A stretch of 33,592 bases of DNA from an uncultured bacterium (lineage in GTDB: Bacteria; Bacillota_I; Bacilli_A; RF39; UBA660). The stretch is from contig CASDWO010000047.1 in assembly GCA_949284575.1 (NCBI GenBank), positions 1-33,592 of the forward strand, written 5' to 3'. The notes under the pieces were generated by a model that was not told the DNA's origin, searched no databases, and was given only the letters and a program-made list of their open reading frames with translations. Within the stretch, counting starts at the first letter, position 1. Every line of letters begins with the position of its first letter. Shown here piece after piece: positions 8,385 through 16,044 of the stretch. Made by a program: the position numbers and the translations under genes.

Positions 8385-8416
8385 AAGATTAGAAAGTAAA
8401 CTCTAATCTTTTAATT
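8385..8416 (+). terminator. Intrinsic terminator after the tandem hairpins
   Basis: AAGATTAGA (8385-8393) pairs perfectly with TCTAATCTT (8402-8410), followed by a T-rich tail. It ends whatever transcript carries the tandem repeats: either the SDR 3' region or a separate small RNA. Confidence 0.8.
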
Positions 8417-8562
8417 TTATCTTATTTTAAATTGCAAGAGTTTGTAAATATAATTGTGTAATTAAAAACATTTCGTGATAAAATAGAAGAAATGGAGAAG
8501 TAAAATAAAAAAATAATATTGCCTGATAAAGATATTAAAACAGTAATTCGGAGGTGAGAAAA

Positions 8563-8583
8563 TTGAGAATAATTGCTAAATAA
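8563..8583 (+). CDS. Leader peptide upstream of the ABC-F gene
   Basis: A six-codon frame beginning with TTG (read MRIIAK, stop TAA) sits eight bases after a textbook GGAGGTGAG site at 8550-8558. That site has no other start codon at proper distance: the ABC-F ATG is about 65 bases further on. Antibiotic-responsive ABC-F and erm genes commonly have such short leader frames, where a stalled ribosome changes the downstream RNA fold. Translation itself is not proven. Confidence 0.6.
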   Translation: MRIIAK

Positions 8584-8587
8584 GTTA

Positions 8588-8626
8588 GGCATAAACTTTG
8601 ATTATGCCAGAAAGGAAGGCATAATG
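8588..8626 (+). promoter_or_regulatory. Two mutually exclusive hairpins controlling ABC-F translation
   Basis: Segment ATTATGCC (8601-8608) can pair upstream (its TTATGCC, 8602-8608, with GGCATAA, 8588-8594) or downstream with GGCATAAT (8618-8625). The downstream hairpin puts the AAAGGAA ribosome site in its loop and covers the ATG at 8624. The upstream hairpin would free both. This is the layout of a translational attenuator, and the leader peptide ends just five bases before the first arm. Confidence 0.7.
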
Positions 8627-10138
8627 TTAGAAATAAGAAACTTAACTATATTAGTAAATGGTAGATATTTAATTAAAGACTTATCTTTAACTTTAAATAA
8701 AGGAGATAAGTTAGCGATTATTGGTGAAGAAGGTAATGGTAAATCTACGTTACTTAAAACTATTCTTTCTATGTGTGATTATGGAGAGGTAGAAGGAACT
8801 ATTAATTTAAAAGGAAATAGAATTGGATATTTAGAACAAGTAATTAGTGAAGATAATTTAAATAAGAAAGTATATGATTATCTATTTAATAGTGAAGAAG
8901 ATTATTATAATAAAATAGGTGAACTTTATAAGTATTTAGAACTATTTAATTTAGAAGATGAAATATTAGAACAAAAAATAATCTCTTTATCAGGTGGAGA
9001 AAAAGTAAAAGTAAATATATTAAAATTATTACTAGAAGAATTTGATATCTTATTTTTAGATGAGCCTACTAATGATTTAGATATAGAAACTTTAGAGTGG
9101 TTAGAGAAATTTATTAATAGCACCTCAAAACCTATTTTTTATGTTTCTCATGATGAGAGCTTACTTTCTAAAACTGCTAATATGATTCTACATTTAGAAC
9201 AGATAAAAGGTAAAACAGATTGTAGACATACTCTTTTAAAAATTGATTATGATACTTATGTTTCTAAAAGACTTAGAATGATAGATAAACAAAGACAAGT
9301 AGCAAAAAATGAGAAAAGAGATTTTGTTAAGAAACAAGAAAAATTAAAACAAGTTATGCAAAAAGTAGAGTATCAACAAAATACTATTTCAAGAAGTGAT
9401 CCTCACGGGGCAAGATTATTAAAAAAGAAGATGCATTCTTTAAAATCACAAGAGAGAAAGTTAGATGATACTACTCTTACGGAATTACCTGATGTAGAAG
9501 AAGGTATTAATTTCTTTTTTGAAGATGTGCAAGTTCCAAAGACAAAAGTAGTTCTTAATTTAGATTTAAAAGAGTTAAAGCTTAATAATAAAGTTCTATC
9601 TAGAAATATTAAATTAGAAGTAGTAGGTAATATTCATTTATGTATTGTAGGTAAAAATGGAGTAGGTAAATCTACTTTAATTAAAATTATTTATGAAGAG
9701 TTAAAGTCAAGAGAAGATATTAAAGTAGGTTATATGCCTCAAAACTATGATGATATTTTAAATAATTATGAATATGTTTTAGATTTTATCGCTCCAAGTA
9801 ATTATAAAGATGATATAACTAGAGCGAGGATGTATTTAGGAAATATGAAATTTACAAGAGAAGAAATGACAGGAAAAATAAAAGATTTAAGTAATGGAAC
9901 AAAAGCTAAGTTGTTTTTAATGAAATTAGTTCTTGATAAGTGTAATGTTTTAATACTAGATGAACCTACTAGAAATGTGAGTCCTTTATCTAATCCTGTT
10001 ATTAGAAATGTTTTGAGAGAGTTTAGTGGTACAATAATAAGTGTTTCACACGATAGAAAATATATAGAAGAAGTAGTTGATAGTTTATATTTATTAACTA
10101 TAGATGGTTTAAAAAAGATAGATAATGTAAAGGAGTGA
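8624..10138 (+). CDS. ABC-F ATPase, probable ribosome-protection protein
   Basis: A soluble protein with two ABC domains and no membrane segments, 504 residues. Domain 1 has Walker A GEEGNGKS (34-41), signature LSGGE (122-126) and Walker B ending DEPTNDLD (from 146). A basic linker (about 220-290) follows. Domain 2 has GKNGVGKS (343-350), the degenerate signature LSNGT (422-426) and DEPTRNVSPLSNPVIR from 446. The 'RNxSPLSNPVIR' variant and the leader attenuator fit antibiotic-resistance ABC-F proteins of Bacillota (Vga/Lsa/CplR-like), which displace drugs from the ribosome, rather than housekeeping EttA/Uup. The ATG at 8624 is chosen because it has a ribosome site and MLEIRN is a usual ABC-F beginning; an in-frame TTG at 8573 lacks one. 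It is followed directly by ogt. The drug class is unknown. Confidence 0.85.
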   Translation: MLEIRNLTILVNGRYLIKDLSLTLNKGDKLAIIGEEGNGKSTLLKTILSMCDYGEVEGTINLKGNRIGYLEQVISEDNLNKKVYDYLFNSEEDYYNKIGELYKYLELFNLEDEILEQKIISLSGGEKVKVNILKLLLEEFDILFLDEPTNDLDIETLEWLEKFINSTSKPIFYVSHDESLLSKTANMILHLEQIKGKTDCRHTLLKIDYDTYVSKRLRMIDKQRQVAKNEKRDFVKKQEKLKQVMQKVEYQQNTISRSDPHGARLLKKKMHSLKSQERKLDDTTLTELPDVEEGINFFFEDVQVPKTKVVLNLDLKELKLNNKVLSRNIKLEVVGNIHLCIVGKNGVGKSTLIKIIYEELKSREDIKVGYMPQNYDDILNNYEYVLDFIAPSNYKDDITRARMYLGNMKFTREEMTGKIKDLSNGTKAKLFLMKLVLDKCNVLILDEPTRNVSPLSNPVIRNVLREFSGTIISVSHDRKYIEEVVDSLYLLTIDGLKKIDNVKE

Positions 10139-10143
10139 TTCAA

Positions 10144-10680
10144 GTGATTTATACTACTCATTATAAATCTCCTATTGGAGATATCTTACTAGCTTCTAAA
10201 AACAATAAACTAATAGGTTTATGGATAGAAGGACAGAAATATTATTTTTCTTGCTTAAAAGATGAAATGAAAGAAGAAGAGAAAGAAATATTGATTAAGA
10301 CTAAAGAGTGGTTAGATAGATATTTTAAAGGAGAAGAGCCTAGTATAAATGAACTTGATTTAAATCTTTTAGGTAGTGATTTTAGAAAAAGTGTTTGGAA
10401 AATACTTTGTGAAATACCTTATGGAGAAGTTATTACTTATAAAGATATTGCAGATACTATCGCTAAACAAAAAGGTCTTAAAAAGATGTCTAGTCAAGCG
10501 GTAGGAGGTGCAGTTAGTCATAATCCTATTTCAATAATTATACCGTGTCATAGAGTAGTAGGATCAAATGGTAGTTTAACTGGTTATGCAGGTGGTATTG
10601 ATAAGAAAGTTTATTTATTAAAACATGAAAAAGTTAATATGGAAAAATTATTTATTCCAAAGAAAGGAACAGCATTATGA
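10144..10680 (+). CDS. ogt: Methylated-DNA--protein-cysteine methyltransferase
   Basis: A suicide DNA-repair protein that takes the alkyl group from O6-alkylguanine. The active-site PCHRV is intact with C135. The preceding helix-turn-helix region (GEVITYKDIA...SQAVGGAVSHNP) and the following GxLTGYAGG are canonical. Length of 178 residues fits Ogt without an Ada domain. The GTG at 10144 is preferred because AAGGAG lies eight bases before it; the in-frame GTG at 10135 overlaps that site. It starts five bases after the ABC-F stop and overlaps tag by four bases (ATGA), so the three genes likely form one operon. Confidence 0.93.
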   Translation: MIYTTHYKSPIGDILLASKNNKLIGLWIEGQKYYFSCLKDEMKEEEKEILIKTKEWLDRYFKGEEPSINELDLNLLGSDFRKSVWKILCEIPYGEVITYKDIADTIAKQKGLKKMSSQAVGGAVSHNPISIIIPCHRVVGSNGSLTGYAGGIDKKVYLLKHEKVNMEKLFIPKKGTAL

Positions 10681-11228
10681 TTAAAAGATGTAAGTGGTGT
10701 AATTTAAATAATCCAATATACATTAAATATCACGATGAAGAGTGGGGAGTACCTAATTTTGATGATAAATATTTGTTTGAAATGTTAATATTAGAATCAT
10801 TTCAAGCAGGGTTATCTTGGGAATGTGTTTTAAATAAAAGAGAAAGTTTTAGGAAAGCTTATGATAATTTTGATTTAGATAAAGTTTGTTCCTATGATGA
10901 TAAGAAGATTAATGAATTACTAGATAACAAAGATATTATTAGAAATAAATTAAAAATAAAAGCTAGTATAAGTAATGCTAATATTTTTAGAGAAATAAAG
11001 AATGAGTATGGTAGTTTTTATAATTATTTAAGAGTATTTACTAAAGATAAAATAATTTATGAAACAGATAAGACTACTAACGATTTATCAGATGCTATAT
11101 CAAATGATTTAAAGAAAAGAGGAATGAAGTTTGTAGGAAGTATCATTATTTATTCTTATTTACAGGCGATAGGTATCATTAATTCCCACGATAAAGATTG
11201 TTCATTTTATAAGAAATACACAAATTAA
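10677..11228 (+). CDS. tag: DNA-3-methyladenine glycosylase I
   Basis: Removes 3-methyladenine from alkylated DNA in the base-excision pathway. The Tag zinc 'snap' is present: C5 and H19 at the N-terminus with H171 and C175 near the C-terminus. The helix LILESFQAGLSWECVLNKRE carries the conserved glutamate (E40). Length of 183 residues is typical. The start codon overlaps the ogt stop (ATGA), showing translational coupling, so direct alkyl reversal and base excision are co-expressed. No terminator is evident in the 40 bases after it. Confidence 0.93.
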   Translation: MIKRCKWCNLNNPIYIKYHDEEWGVPNFDDKYLFEMLILESFQAGLSWECVLNKRESFRKAYDNFDLDKVCSYDDKKINELLDNKDIIRNKLKIKASISNANIFREIKNEYGSFYNYLRVFTKDKIIYETDKTTNDLSDAISNDLKKRGMKFVGSIIIYSYLQAIGIINSHDKDCSFYKKYTN

Positions 11229-11278
11229 TATTTTGCATATACTATAAAGATTAATATTTTTAATAGGTAGTGATACTT

Positions 11279-11557
11279 ATGGAAAGAATAGTTTTTAATG
11301 TTGGTCCTTATAGTTTTACAACTTCTGCTTTTTTAATAGGTCTTCTTTTAGTCCAAGAATTATCTATAGAAGAGCAGGATAGTATTGGTAACTGGTTACA
11401 ATTAGTTGGTCTTACTATGCAAACATATGCTTCGCAAAAAGTAACACTTGATGTTAATAATGATACTACTAAAGAAGATGATACGAATATAGATGCTTTA
11501 AAAAAGACAATAAAAAATATTGAAGAGAAGTTAGACGAACTTTATAGTAAAAAATAA
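11279..11557 (+). CDS. Small hypothetical protein with C-terminal coiled coil
   Basis: 92 residues that I do not recognise. The N-terminal half has a weakly hydrophobic stretch (SFTTSAFLIGLLLVQELSIE), and the end is charged and helical (DALKKTIKNIEEKLDELYSK), suggesting a short coiled coil. The ATG at 11279 is chosen; an in-frame GTG lies nine bases upstream. The ribosome site (TAGGTAG) is weak. It may be the last gene of the ABC-F/ogt/tag operon, ending at the terminator that it shares with the convergent TetR gene. Confidence 0.6.
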   Translation: MERIVFNVGPYSFTTSAFLIGLLLVQELSIEEQDSIGNWLQLVGLTMQTYASQKVTLDVNNDTTKEDDTNIDALKKTIKNIEEKLDELYSKK

Positions 11558-11586
11558 GAATATCATTAATGAGTATTCTTATTTTT
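11551..11586. terminator. Bidirectional terminator between convergent genes
   Basis: AATAAGAATA and TATTCTTATT flank a TCATTAATGA centre, with A-runs on the left and T-runs on the right. It serves the gene ending at 11557 and the TetR gene whose stop lies inside it. Confidence 0.75.
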
Positions 11587-12096
11587 ATATTCATCTTTTA
11601 ATATCTTATTAATTTCTTCAGGACTTTCCTTACATCCATTATTTAACCACTTCTTAACAATAGCATTTAGTCCTGCCATAAAGAATTCCATATGATAATC
11701 TATATACTTATCATCATAAAACTCTTTAGCAAGATTAGTATCATATTCCGTAATAATGAAATGTTTATCTCTATCTAATTTAAAATAAGTCTTATAAAAT
11801 ATTTGATTATCTTTTATATGTCTAAAGAGTTTTAAATAATCATTAGTATTATTTTTAGTTTCTCTTTCTTCTTCATATAAGTTATAAACATTATTTATAA
11901 ATTTTTCTACTATTTTATCTGCTAAGTCATGGACATCTAAATAATTAGCATAAAAAGTAGATCTATTAATACTTGCTTCCTTACATATTTCTGTTACAGT
12001 TATCTCATTAATCTCTTTAGTTTGAATAAGATTCAAAAATACTTTTTCTATTCTTTCGATTGATTCTTTTTTTCTTTTATTATTTGGTTTATTCAT
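11566..12096 (-). CDS. TetR/AcrR family regulator
   Basis: A 176-residue one-component repressor type. The N-terminal helix-turn-helix is clear: EITVTEICKEASINRSTFYANYLDVHDL at about residues 28-55. The C-terminal ligand/dimer region ends FMAGLNAIVKKWLNNGCKESPEEI, a pattern of the DhaS/TetR_C_8-like subgroup. The ATG at 12096 is selected because AAGGAGT lies just upstream; the frame stays open further upstream without signal. It is divergent from the 12215 operon. Its own -35 box lies inside a palindrome (12181-12195), so it probably represses itself and its neighbours. The inducer is unknown. Confidence 0.9.
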   Translation of the reverse strand: MNKPNNKRKKESIERIEKVFLNLIQTKEINEITVTEICKEASINRSTFYANYLDVHDLADKIVEKFINNVYNLYEEERETKNNTNDYLKLFRHIKDNQIFYKTYFKLDRDKHFIITEYDTNLAKEFYDDKYIDYHMEFFMAGLNAIVKKWLNNGCKESPEEINKILKDEYKNKNTH

Positions 12097-12136
12097 AAAA
12101 ACTCCTTTATTCCAACAAATGTCGTTAAATTGATGA

Positions 12137-12195
12137 TTGTTTTCATTCCTTGTAAATATTATACTTAAATTATAATAACTAAACAAGTGTTGTTT
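12137..12195. promoter_or_regulatory. Divergent promoters and palindromic operator
   Basis: Plus strand: TTGTTT (12137-12142), 17 bases, TATACT (12160-12165). Minus strand: TTGTTT (complement of 12181-12186), 17 bases, TATAAT (complement of 12158-12163). AAACAAGTGTTGTTT (12181-12195) is a perfect palindrome around a 3-base centre. It overlaps the minus-strand -35 and lies just downstream of the plus-strand start. This is a good candidate binding site for the TetR protein. Confidence 0.65.
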
Positions 12196-12214
12196 AAAAG
12201 AAAGGAGAATTATA

Positions 12215-12463
12215 ATGGCTAAATCAAAATTAGTTAAAGCGAATGAAAAAATTGCTGAAGGAGTTACAACTGGTTTCAAGAAAATGAGCGATGGAGTTAC
12301 TTCTGGATTTAAAAAGATGAGTGATGGTGTTGTTGAAGGTTACACTAAAATAGAAGATAAATTCGTTGAAGAGTTTCTAACTAAAGATGGGGAAACAGTT
12401 AGTGATGCAAAGGCTAGATTAAAAGAAGAGGAAAAGATGAGAAGAAATAATAGTGAGAAGTAG
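12215..12463 (+). CDS. Small repeat protein, amphipathic
   Basis: 82 residues with three consecutive 11-residue repeats (GVTTGFKKMSD, GVTSGFKKMSD, GVVEGYTKIED) and a charged tail. The repeats are likely amphipathic helices that lie on a membrane or stack together. I have no function for it; similar small proteins occur beside TetR genes in Bacillota. It starts behind AAAGGAG, first in a unit with the next membrane gene (10-base gap), opposite the TetR gene that probably controls it. The role may be membrane stress, by inference only. Confidence 0.75.
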   Translation: MAKSKLVKANEKIAEGVTTGFKKMSDGVTSGFKKMSDGVVEGYTKIEDKFVEEFLTKDGETVSDAKARLKEEEKMRRNNSEK

Positions 12464-12473
12464 GAGGTAAATA

Positions 12474-12869
12474 ATGAAGAAAGATACTTTATTAGAAATT
12501 ATTCTAGGTACTGTTGGAGGATTAATCTTTGCAGTAGGTATGTGTATGTGCTTAATAAAAGAATGGAATCTATTTAAAGCAGGTGTTGTTGTTAGTATTG
12601 TAGGTTTTATTATTTTACTTTGTATAATACATGTTTATAGAAATTCTCACCCTAAGAAAGTACATGGTAAAATAAACTGGGAAATAGTTTTTACTTGGAT
12701 AATAGGAGTAGTAGGAGCTTTAATTATGGGCTTTGGAACGAGTAGAGTTATGGTAGATAATCCTGAAGGGGCTGATATGTTAATTGGTATAGTAGTAGGT
12801 GTAATAGGTCTATTAATCTGTGTCCTTAATTATCCAATATATTCTTATTTAAAAGGTAATAAAGATTAA
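12474..12869 (+). CDS. Small membrane protein, four predicted helices
   Basis: 131 residues with hydrophobic segments at about 8-28, 33-53, 68-88 and 100-125, and a short basic loop (HVYRNSHPKKVHGK) in the middle that suggests a cytoplasmic side. No enzymatic motif is seen and I do not recognise the family. It starts 10 bases after the repeat protein behind AGGAGG and ends at a terminator, so the two form a TetR-adjacent pair. It could be a target of a repressor that senses membrane-active compounds. Confidence 0.75.
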   Translation: MKKDTLLEIILGTVGGLIFAVGMCMCLIKEWNLFKAGVVVSIVGFIILLCIIHVYRNSHPKKVHGKINWEIVFTWIIGVVGALIMGFGTSRVMVDNPEGADMLIGIVVGVIGLLICVLNYPIYSYLKGNKD

Positions 12870-12875
12870 GTGATG

Positions 12876-12897
12876 AGGAGATTAAGGTCTCCTTTTT
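12876..12897 (+). terminator. Intrinsic terminator
   Basis: AGGAGA (12876-12881), loop TTAAGG, TCTCCT (12888-12893), then a T-run. It closes the 12215-12869 unit. Reading frames that begin before it for the next gene are therefore not used. Confidence 0.75.
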
Positions 12898-12917
12898 ATA
12901 TTAGGCAGGTGTTATAT

Positions 12918-13763
12918 ATGAAAGATGTTATTAAAAAAATATTTTTTCCAAATAAAGTAGTTGGCTTTCTTTTATTTAATATAGGCTTTGGACTTCTTAT
13001 ATATGTTTTCCTTACTTCTTTAGAAGATACTCCTATCGCTTACATCGCTTATCTTTTATCTACTTATGCTTTAATAATTTTTATATGTTGGTTTATAAAA
13101 GTATGCAAATTTAGTAATAACTTTATAAAGAAAAGTAGAGTTTATAATATTTATCAAGATAATTTCTTTTTAGTTACAAAAACAACTCTTGTAATATCTA
13201 CAATATTAAATATTTCTTATGCTATATTTAATCTTGGAGTAGGTATTTACTATAAATCATTTTGGTTTATTACCTTTGCTGTCTATTACTTTCTCTTATG
13301 GATAATGAGATTTTCTCTATTATATAAAGTAAAAGATTTTAATTCTTATGGAGTAAAGGAATATAAAAAGTTAAAATATTGTGGGATTGTTTTAATGTTA
13401 TTAAATATTGTCTTAGTAGGTATGATTGTTTTAATACTTCATACTAATCAAGATATAAATTATGCTGGTTATATTATTTATATAGTCGCTTTATATGATT
13501 TTATTTTAATAGGTACTGCTATTATTAATGCTTTAAAATATAGAAAGAGTGATAATCCCATTTTACTTGCTACTAAGTTTATTAATTTAACTGTAGCGAT
13601 GATATCTATGCTTTCTTTAGAAGTTGCGATGATAAATAGATTTGGAGATGATATGAGGCTCAAGACTGTTATGACTGGTAGTATGGGTGTAGTGATTTGT
13701 CTTATTAATTTTCTTATGGCAGTTTATATGATAGTAAAATCAAGAAAAAAATTAGTGGTTTAA
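12918..13763 (+). CDS. Multi-pass membrane protein, unknown function
   Basis: 281 residues with about eight hydrophobic segments separated by short basic loops (KSRVYNIYQDN, YKVKDFNSYGVKEYKKLKYC, KYRKSDN). No transporter or enzyme signature is recognised. The start at 12918 is chosen because the upstream in-frame codons lie inside a terminator hairpin and because AGGCAGGTG precedes it. It ends in basic residues (KSRKKLVV). It forms its own transcription unit, with a terminator/promoter hybrid directly after it. Confidence 0.7.
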   Translation: MKDVIKKIFFPNKVVGFLLFNIGFGLLIYVFLTSLEDTPIAYIAYLLSTYALIIFICWFIKVCKFSNNFIKKSRVYNIYQDNFFLVTKTTLVISTILNISYAIFNLGVGIYYKSFWFITFAVYYFLLWIMRFSLLYKVKDFNSYGVKEYKKLKYCGIVLMLLNIVLVGMIVLILHTNQDINYAGYIIYIVALYDFILIGTAIINALKYRKSDNPILLATKFINLTVAMISMLSLEVAMINRFGDDMRLKTVMTGSMGVVICLINFLMAVYMIVKSRKKLVV

Positions 13764-13798
13764 TACTACTATTTTTCTTTTGGAAGAAATGCTATACT
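13753..13798 (+). promoter_or_regulatory. Terminator whose tail leads into the nitroreductase promoter
   Basis: TAGTGGT (13753-13759) pairs with ACTACTA (13765-13771), then TTTTTCTTTT (13772-13781), 11 bases, and TATACT (13793-13798). The stem overlaps the stop codon of the membrane gene. The T-tail sits where a -35 box would be. The same geometry is seen at 5889 and 16964. Confidence 0.6.
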
Positions 13799-13818
13799 TA
13801 AAGTAGGAGGAATTGATT

Positions 13819-14337
13819 ATGAACGAAGTTATTAAAAATATTATTGAAAGAAGAAGTATAAAGAAATATAAAAGTGATATGGTTCCTGATGATTTAATTG
13901 ATGAAGTGTTAAAAGCAGGTACTTATGCACCATCTGGTATGAATAGACAGTCTCCTATAATAATTGCAATAACTAATAAAGAGGTCAGAGATAAATTATC
14001 TAAATTAAATGCTAAGATTATGGGAGTAGATACTGATCCTTTTTATGGCGCTCCTGTTGTTATTGTAGTGCTAGCAGATAAAAGTATACCTACATATATT
14101 TACGATGGTAGCCTAGTTATGGAAAATATGATGCTAGCGGCAAGTTCTTTAGGACTTGGTAGTTGTTGGATACATCGAGCAAAAGAAGAGTTTGAAACAG
14201 AAGAGGGAAAAGAAATATTAAAGTCTTTAGGAATTACTGGAGACTATGAAGGAATAGGTAACTGTATATTAGGTTATCCTGATATGGAAGCGAAAGAGAA
14301 ACCAAGAAAAGATAATTATATTTATAAGATAGATTAG
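13819..14337 (+). CDS. Nitroreductase family protein
   Basis: 172 residues of the FMN-dependent nitroreductase fold, which reduces nitro groups, quinones or related compounds with NAD(P)H. The N-terminal RRSIKKYKSD and the APSGMNRQSP motif (FMN phosphate contact) are present, as is the GLGSCWIHRAKEE segment and the ILGYP ending. These are characteristic of small family members that act as homodimers in the cytoplasm. The ATG at 13819 has AGGAGG eight bases upstream. It is followed nine bases later by a VOC-fold gene, so the two are co-transcribed. The substrate is unknown; electrophile or drug detoxification is plausible. Confidence 0.9.
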   Translation: MNEVIKNIIERRSIKKYKSDMVPDDLIDEVLKAGTYAPSGMNRQSPIIIAITNKEVRDKLSKLNAKIMGVDTDPFYGAPVVIVVLADKSIPTYIYDGSLVMENMMLAASSLGLGSCWIHRAKEEFETEEGKEILKSLGITGDYEGIGNCILGYPDMEAKEKPRKDNYIYKID

Positions 14338-14346
14338 GAGAAACTT

Positions 14347-14718
14347 ATGAGAATAGATAATTTTTATTTTGTGGTGGAGGATATAACTAAAACAATAGAA
14401 TTTTATACAAAACTATTTGAAGAAGAGCCTACCAATATAACTGAAAATAGATGGGCTGATTGGCAAAATAAAGATAATAGAACTTACTTTGGTATTATTT
14501 CTGTAGAAGCGACTGGAGATGAAAGAATTGTAGGTAATAATGGAGTTTTAGGTTTATATACTGATGATATAGATAAAGCTTTTAATAAGTGTAAAGAAAT
14601 AGGTGCAAAAATATTATACGAACCTCTAAAAATTCCTAATAGTCTAGATAATTATACTTGTTTTGCTATTGAAGATTTAGATGGAAATAAAATAGAAATT
14701 TCATATTATGATAAGTAG
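14347..14718 (+). CDS. VOC/glyoxalase-fold protein
   Basis: 123 residues with two beta-alpha-beta-beta-beta modules: FYFVVEDITKTIEFYTKLF at the start and YTDDIDKAFNKCKEIGAKIL in the second half, ending FAIEDLDGNKIEISYYDK with the family's terminal glutamate. Members include glyoxalases, dioxygenases and drug-binding resistance proteins (bleomycin/fosfomycin type). The metal ligands are not complete enough to name a reaction. It follows the nitroreductase by nine bases with a GGAG site, pointing to a shared detoxification role. Confidence 0.88.
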   Translation: MRIDNFYFVVEDITKTIEFYTKLFEEEPTNITENRWADWQNKDNRTYFGIISVEATGDERIVGNNGVLGLYTDDIDKAFNKCKEIGAKILYEPLKIPNSLDNYTCFAIEDLDGNKIEISYYDK

Positions 14719-14767
14719 ATATATGATGTGTTTATAATAAGAATTTAAGGTTATTTCTTTTTGAATA

Positions 14768-14842
14768 TTGACATATATTAAAATCAATGTATAATAGTGT
14801 AAAAAAAATACATTTAAATAAAATTAATTGTATTTTTTTTAC
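14768..14842 (+). promoter_or_regulatory. Strong promoter with perfect 14-base inverted repeat at the start site
   Basis: TTGACA (14768-14773), 16 bases, TATAAT (14790-14795). Arm GTAAAAAAAATACA (14799-14812) and its exact complement TGTATTTTTTTTAC (14829-14842) follow, separated by 16 bases. The left arm begins about where transcription should start, so the mRNA would carry the hairpin at its 5' end, or a dimeric protein may bind the DNA there. It precedes the ATPase/TOPRIM operon. Confidence 0.75.
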
Positions 14843-14880
14843 ATTTATCTAATATAATATATTGTAGGAAGGTGATATAA

Positions 14881-16044
14881 GTGCTAACAGGAATTACATT
14901 AAAAGATTATACAACTTTTATTAAAGAAACAACTTTTGATTTTAAAGCTACTAATTCAAAAATACTAAACGAGACAAATGTTGGTGATAATAGAGTATTA
15001 AAAGGAGCACTATTTGTAGGAGAAAATGCTTCTGGTAAGACTCAAGTATTACAGGCAATAGTATTATTATTTGACTTATTATTAGATAATACTGAACAAA
15101 ATTTTATAGTAAAAAAATCAATGTATACTAAAGGTACTAAATTTAGTTTGGTTTATACATTCAATGTTGATGGTAATGATATTAAATATTCTGTTGAATT
15201 TGAAGGTAATGAAATTAATTCAGAAAAATTATTTGTTAATAATAAATTAAAGCTTGAAAGATTAAAGAAAAATGGTAAAACTTATTTTGGAGAAGAAAAA
15301 GATAATGATAATATTAATCCAAGTTTATCTTTATTAAAATTAGAATATTATAATACAAGATTTAATAATGATATAGTTTTAAATAAATGGTTTGATTTTT
15401 TGAAAAATTCTATATATATTAACTGTTTATTTGGAAGAAGAACTATAAAGTCATATAATCCAGTAAAACTTCCAGAACAAATTATAGAAAAATATGCTGA
15501 AAGTAATGATGCAACTAAATTGAATAAACTTATTGATAAGTTAGGTTATAATAGTGAAGTTGTATTTAATAAAAATTTTTCTAATACTGATAAAACTATA
15601 GTTATAAGTTCTACTAAAGAAACAATTGGCCTAAAAAAGAAAGGCACTAACTTTGTAATGCCTTTACCTCTTGAATCTACTGGTAATAAATCTTTTATGA
15701 ATATGATTTTGCCTATTAATTATGTAACTAAAAATAATGCTATTATTATTGTTGATGAATTTAGTAGTGGACTTCATAATGAATTAGAAGAAGCTTTAAT
15801 AAAATATTTCTTTAATAATAGTGGAAATTCACAAATATTTTTTACTTCTCATTCTACTAATTTATTAGATACTTCAATTTTAAGACCAGACCAAATTTAT
15901 TCATTTAAATTTGATGCTAAAGAAGGTACTCTAATTAAAAGATTTTCAGATGAGAATCCAAGAGAATCACAAAATATTGAGAAAATGTATTTAAATGGAG
16001 TGTTTGATGGAATGCCAAAATACAACAAAGAGTTTAAAGATTAA
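14881..16044 (+). CDS. AAA-type ABC/OLD-like ATPase of a two-gene defence module
   Basis: A 387-residue AAA15/OLD-related ATPase. The opening MLTGITLKDYTTFIKETTFDF is typical of this group. Walker A GENASGKT is at residues 47-54. The Walker B core IIIVDEFSSGLH (D292, E293) is followed by FTSHSTNLLD, the switch/H-loop. Such ATPases work as dimers that sense phage or DNA and activate a partner nuclease. The partner is the next gene, which overlaps it by 38 bases. GTG start behind GAAGGTGA. The combination with a TOPRIM protein resembles PARIS (AriA/AriB) and RloAB, but lengths and sequence do not let me assign it to either. Confidence 0.85.
   Translation: MLTGITLKDYTTFIKETTFDFKATNSKILNETNVGDNRVLKGALFVGENASGKTQVLQAIVLLFDLLLDNTEQNFIVKKSMYTKGTKFSLVYTFNVDGNDIKYSVEFEGNEINSEKLFVNNKLKLERLKKNGKTYFGEEKDNDNINPSLSLLKLEYYNTRFNNDIVLNKWFDFLKNSIYINCLFGRRTIKSYNPVKLPEQIIEKYAESNDATKLNKLIDKLGYNSEVVFNKNFSNTDKTIVISSTKETIGLKKKGTNFVMPLPLESTGNKSFMNMILPINYVTKNNAIIIVDEFSSGLHNELEEALIKYFFNNSGNSQIFFTSHSTNLLDTSILRPDQIYSFKFDAKEGTLIKRFSDENPRESQNIEKMYLNGVFDGMPKYNKEFKD

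Noticed and set aside
8573-8623. Longer ABC-F protein starting at TTG 8573
   Set aside because: There is no ribosome site for it; the GGAGGTGAG upstream fits the leader frame at 8563, and MLEIRN at 8624 is the usual family start.
12097-12279. N-terminal extension of the TetR protein up to 12279
   Set aside because: It would cover the divergent promoter region and part of the opposite gene; AAGGAG and the family start both support 12096.
12870-12917. Longer start for the membrane protein at 12918
   Set aside because: The extension runs through a terminator hairpin and its T-run and has no ribosome site.
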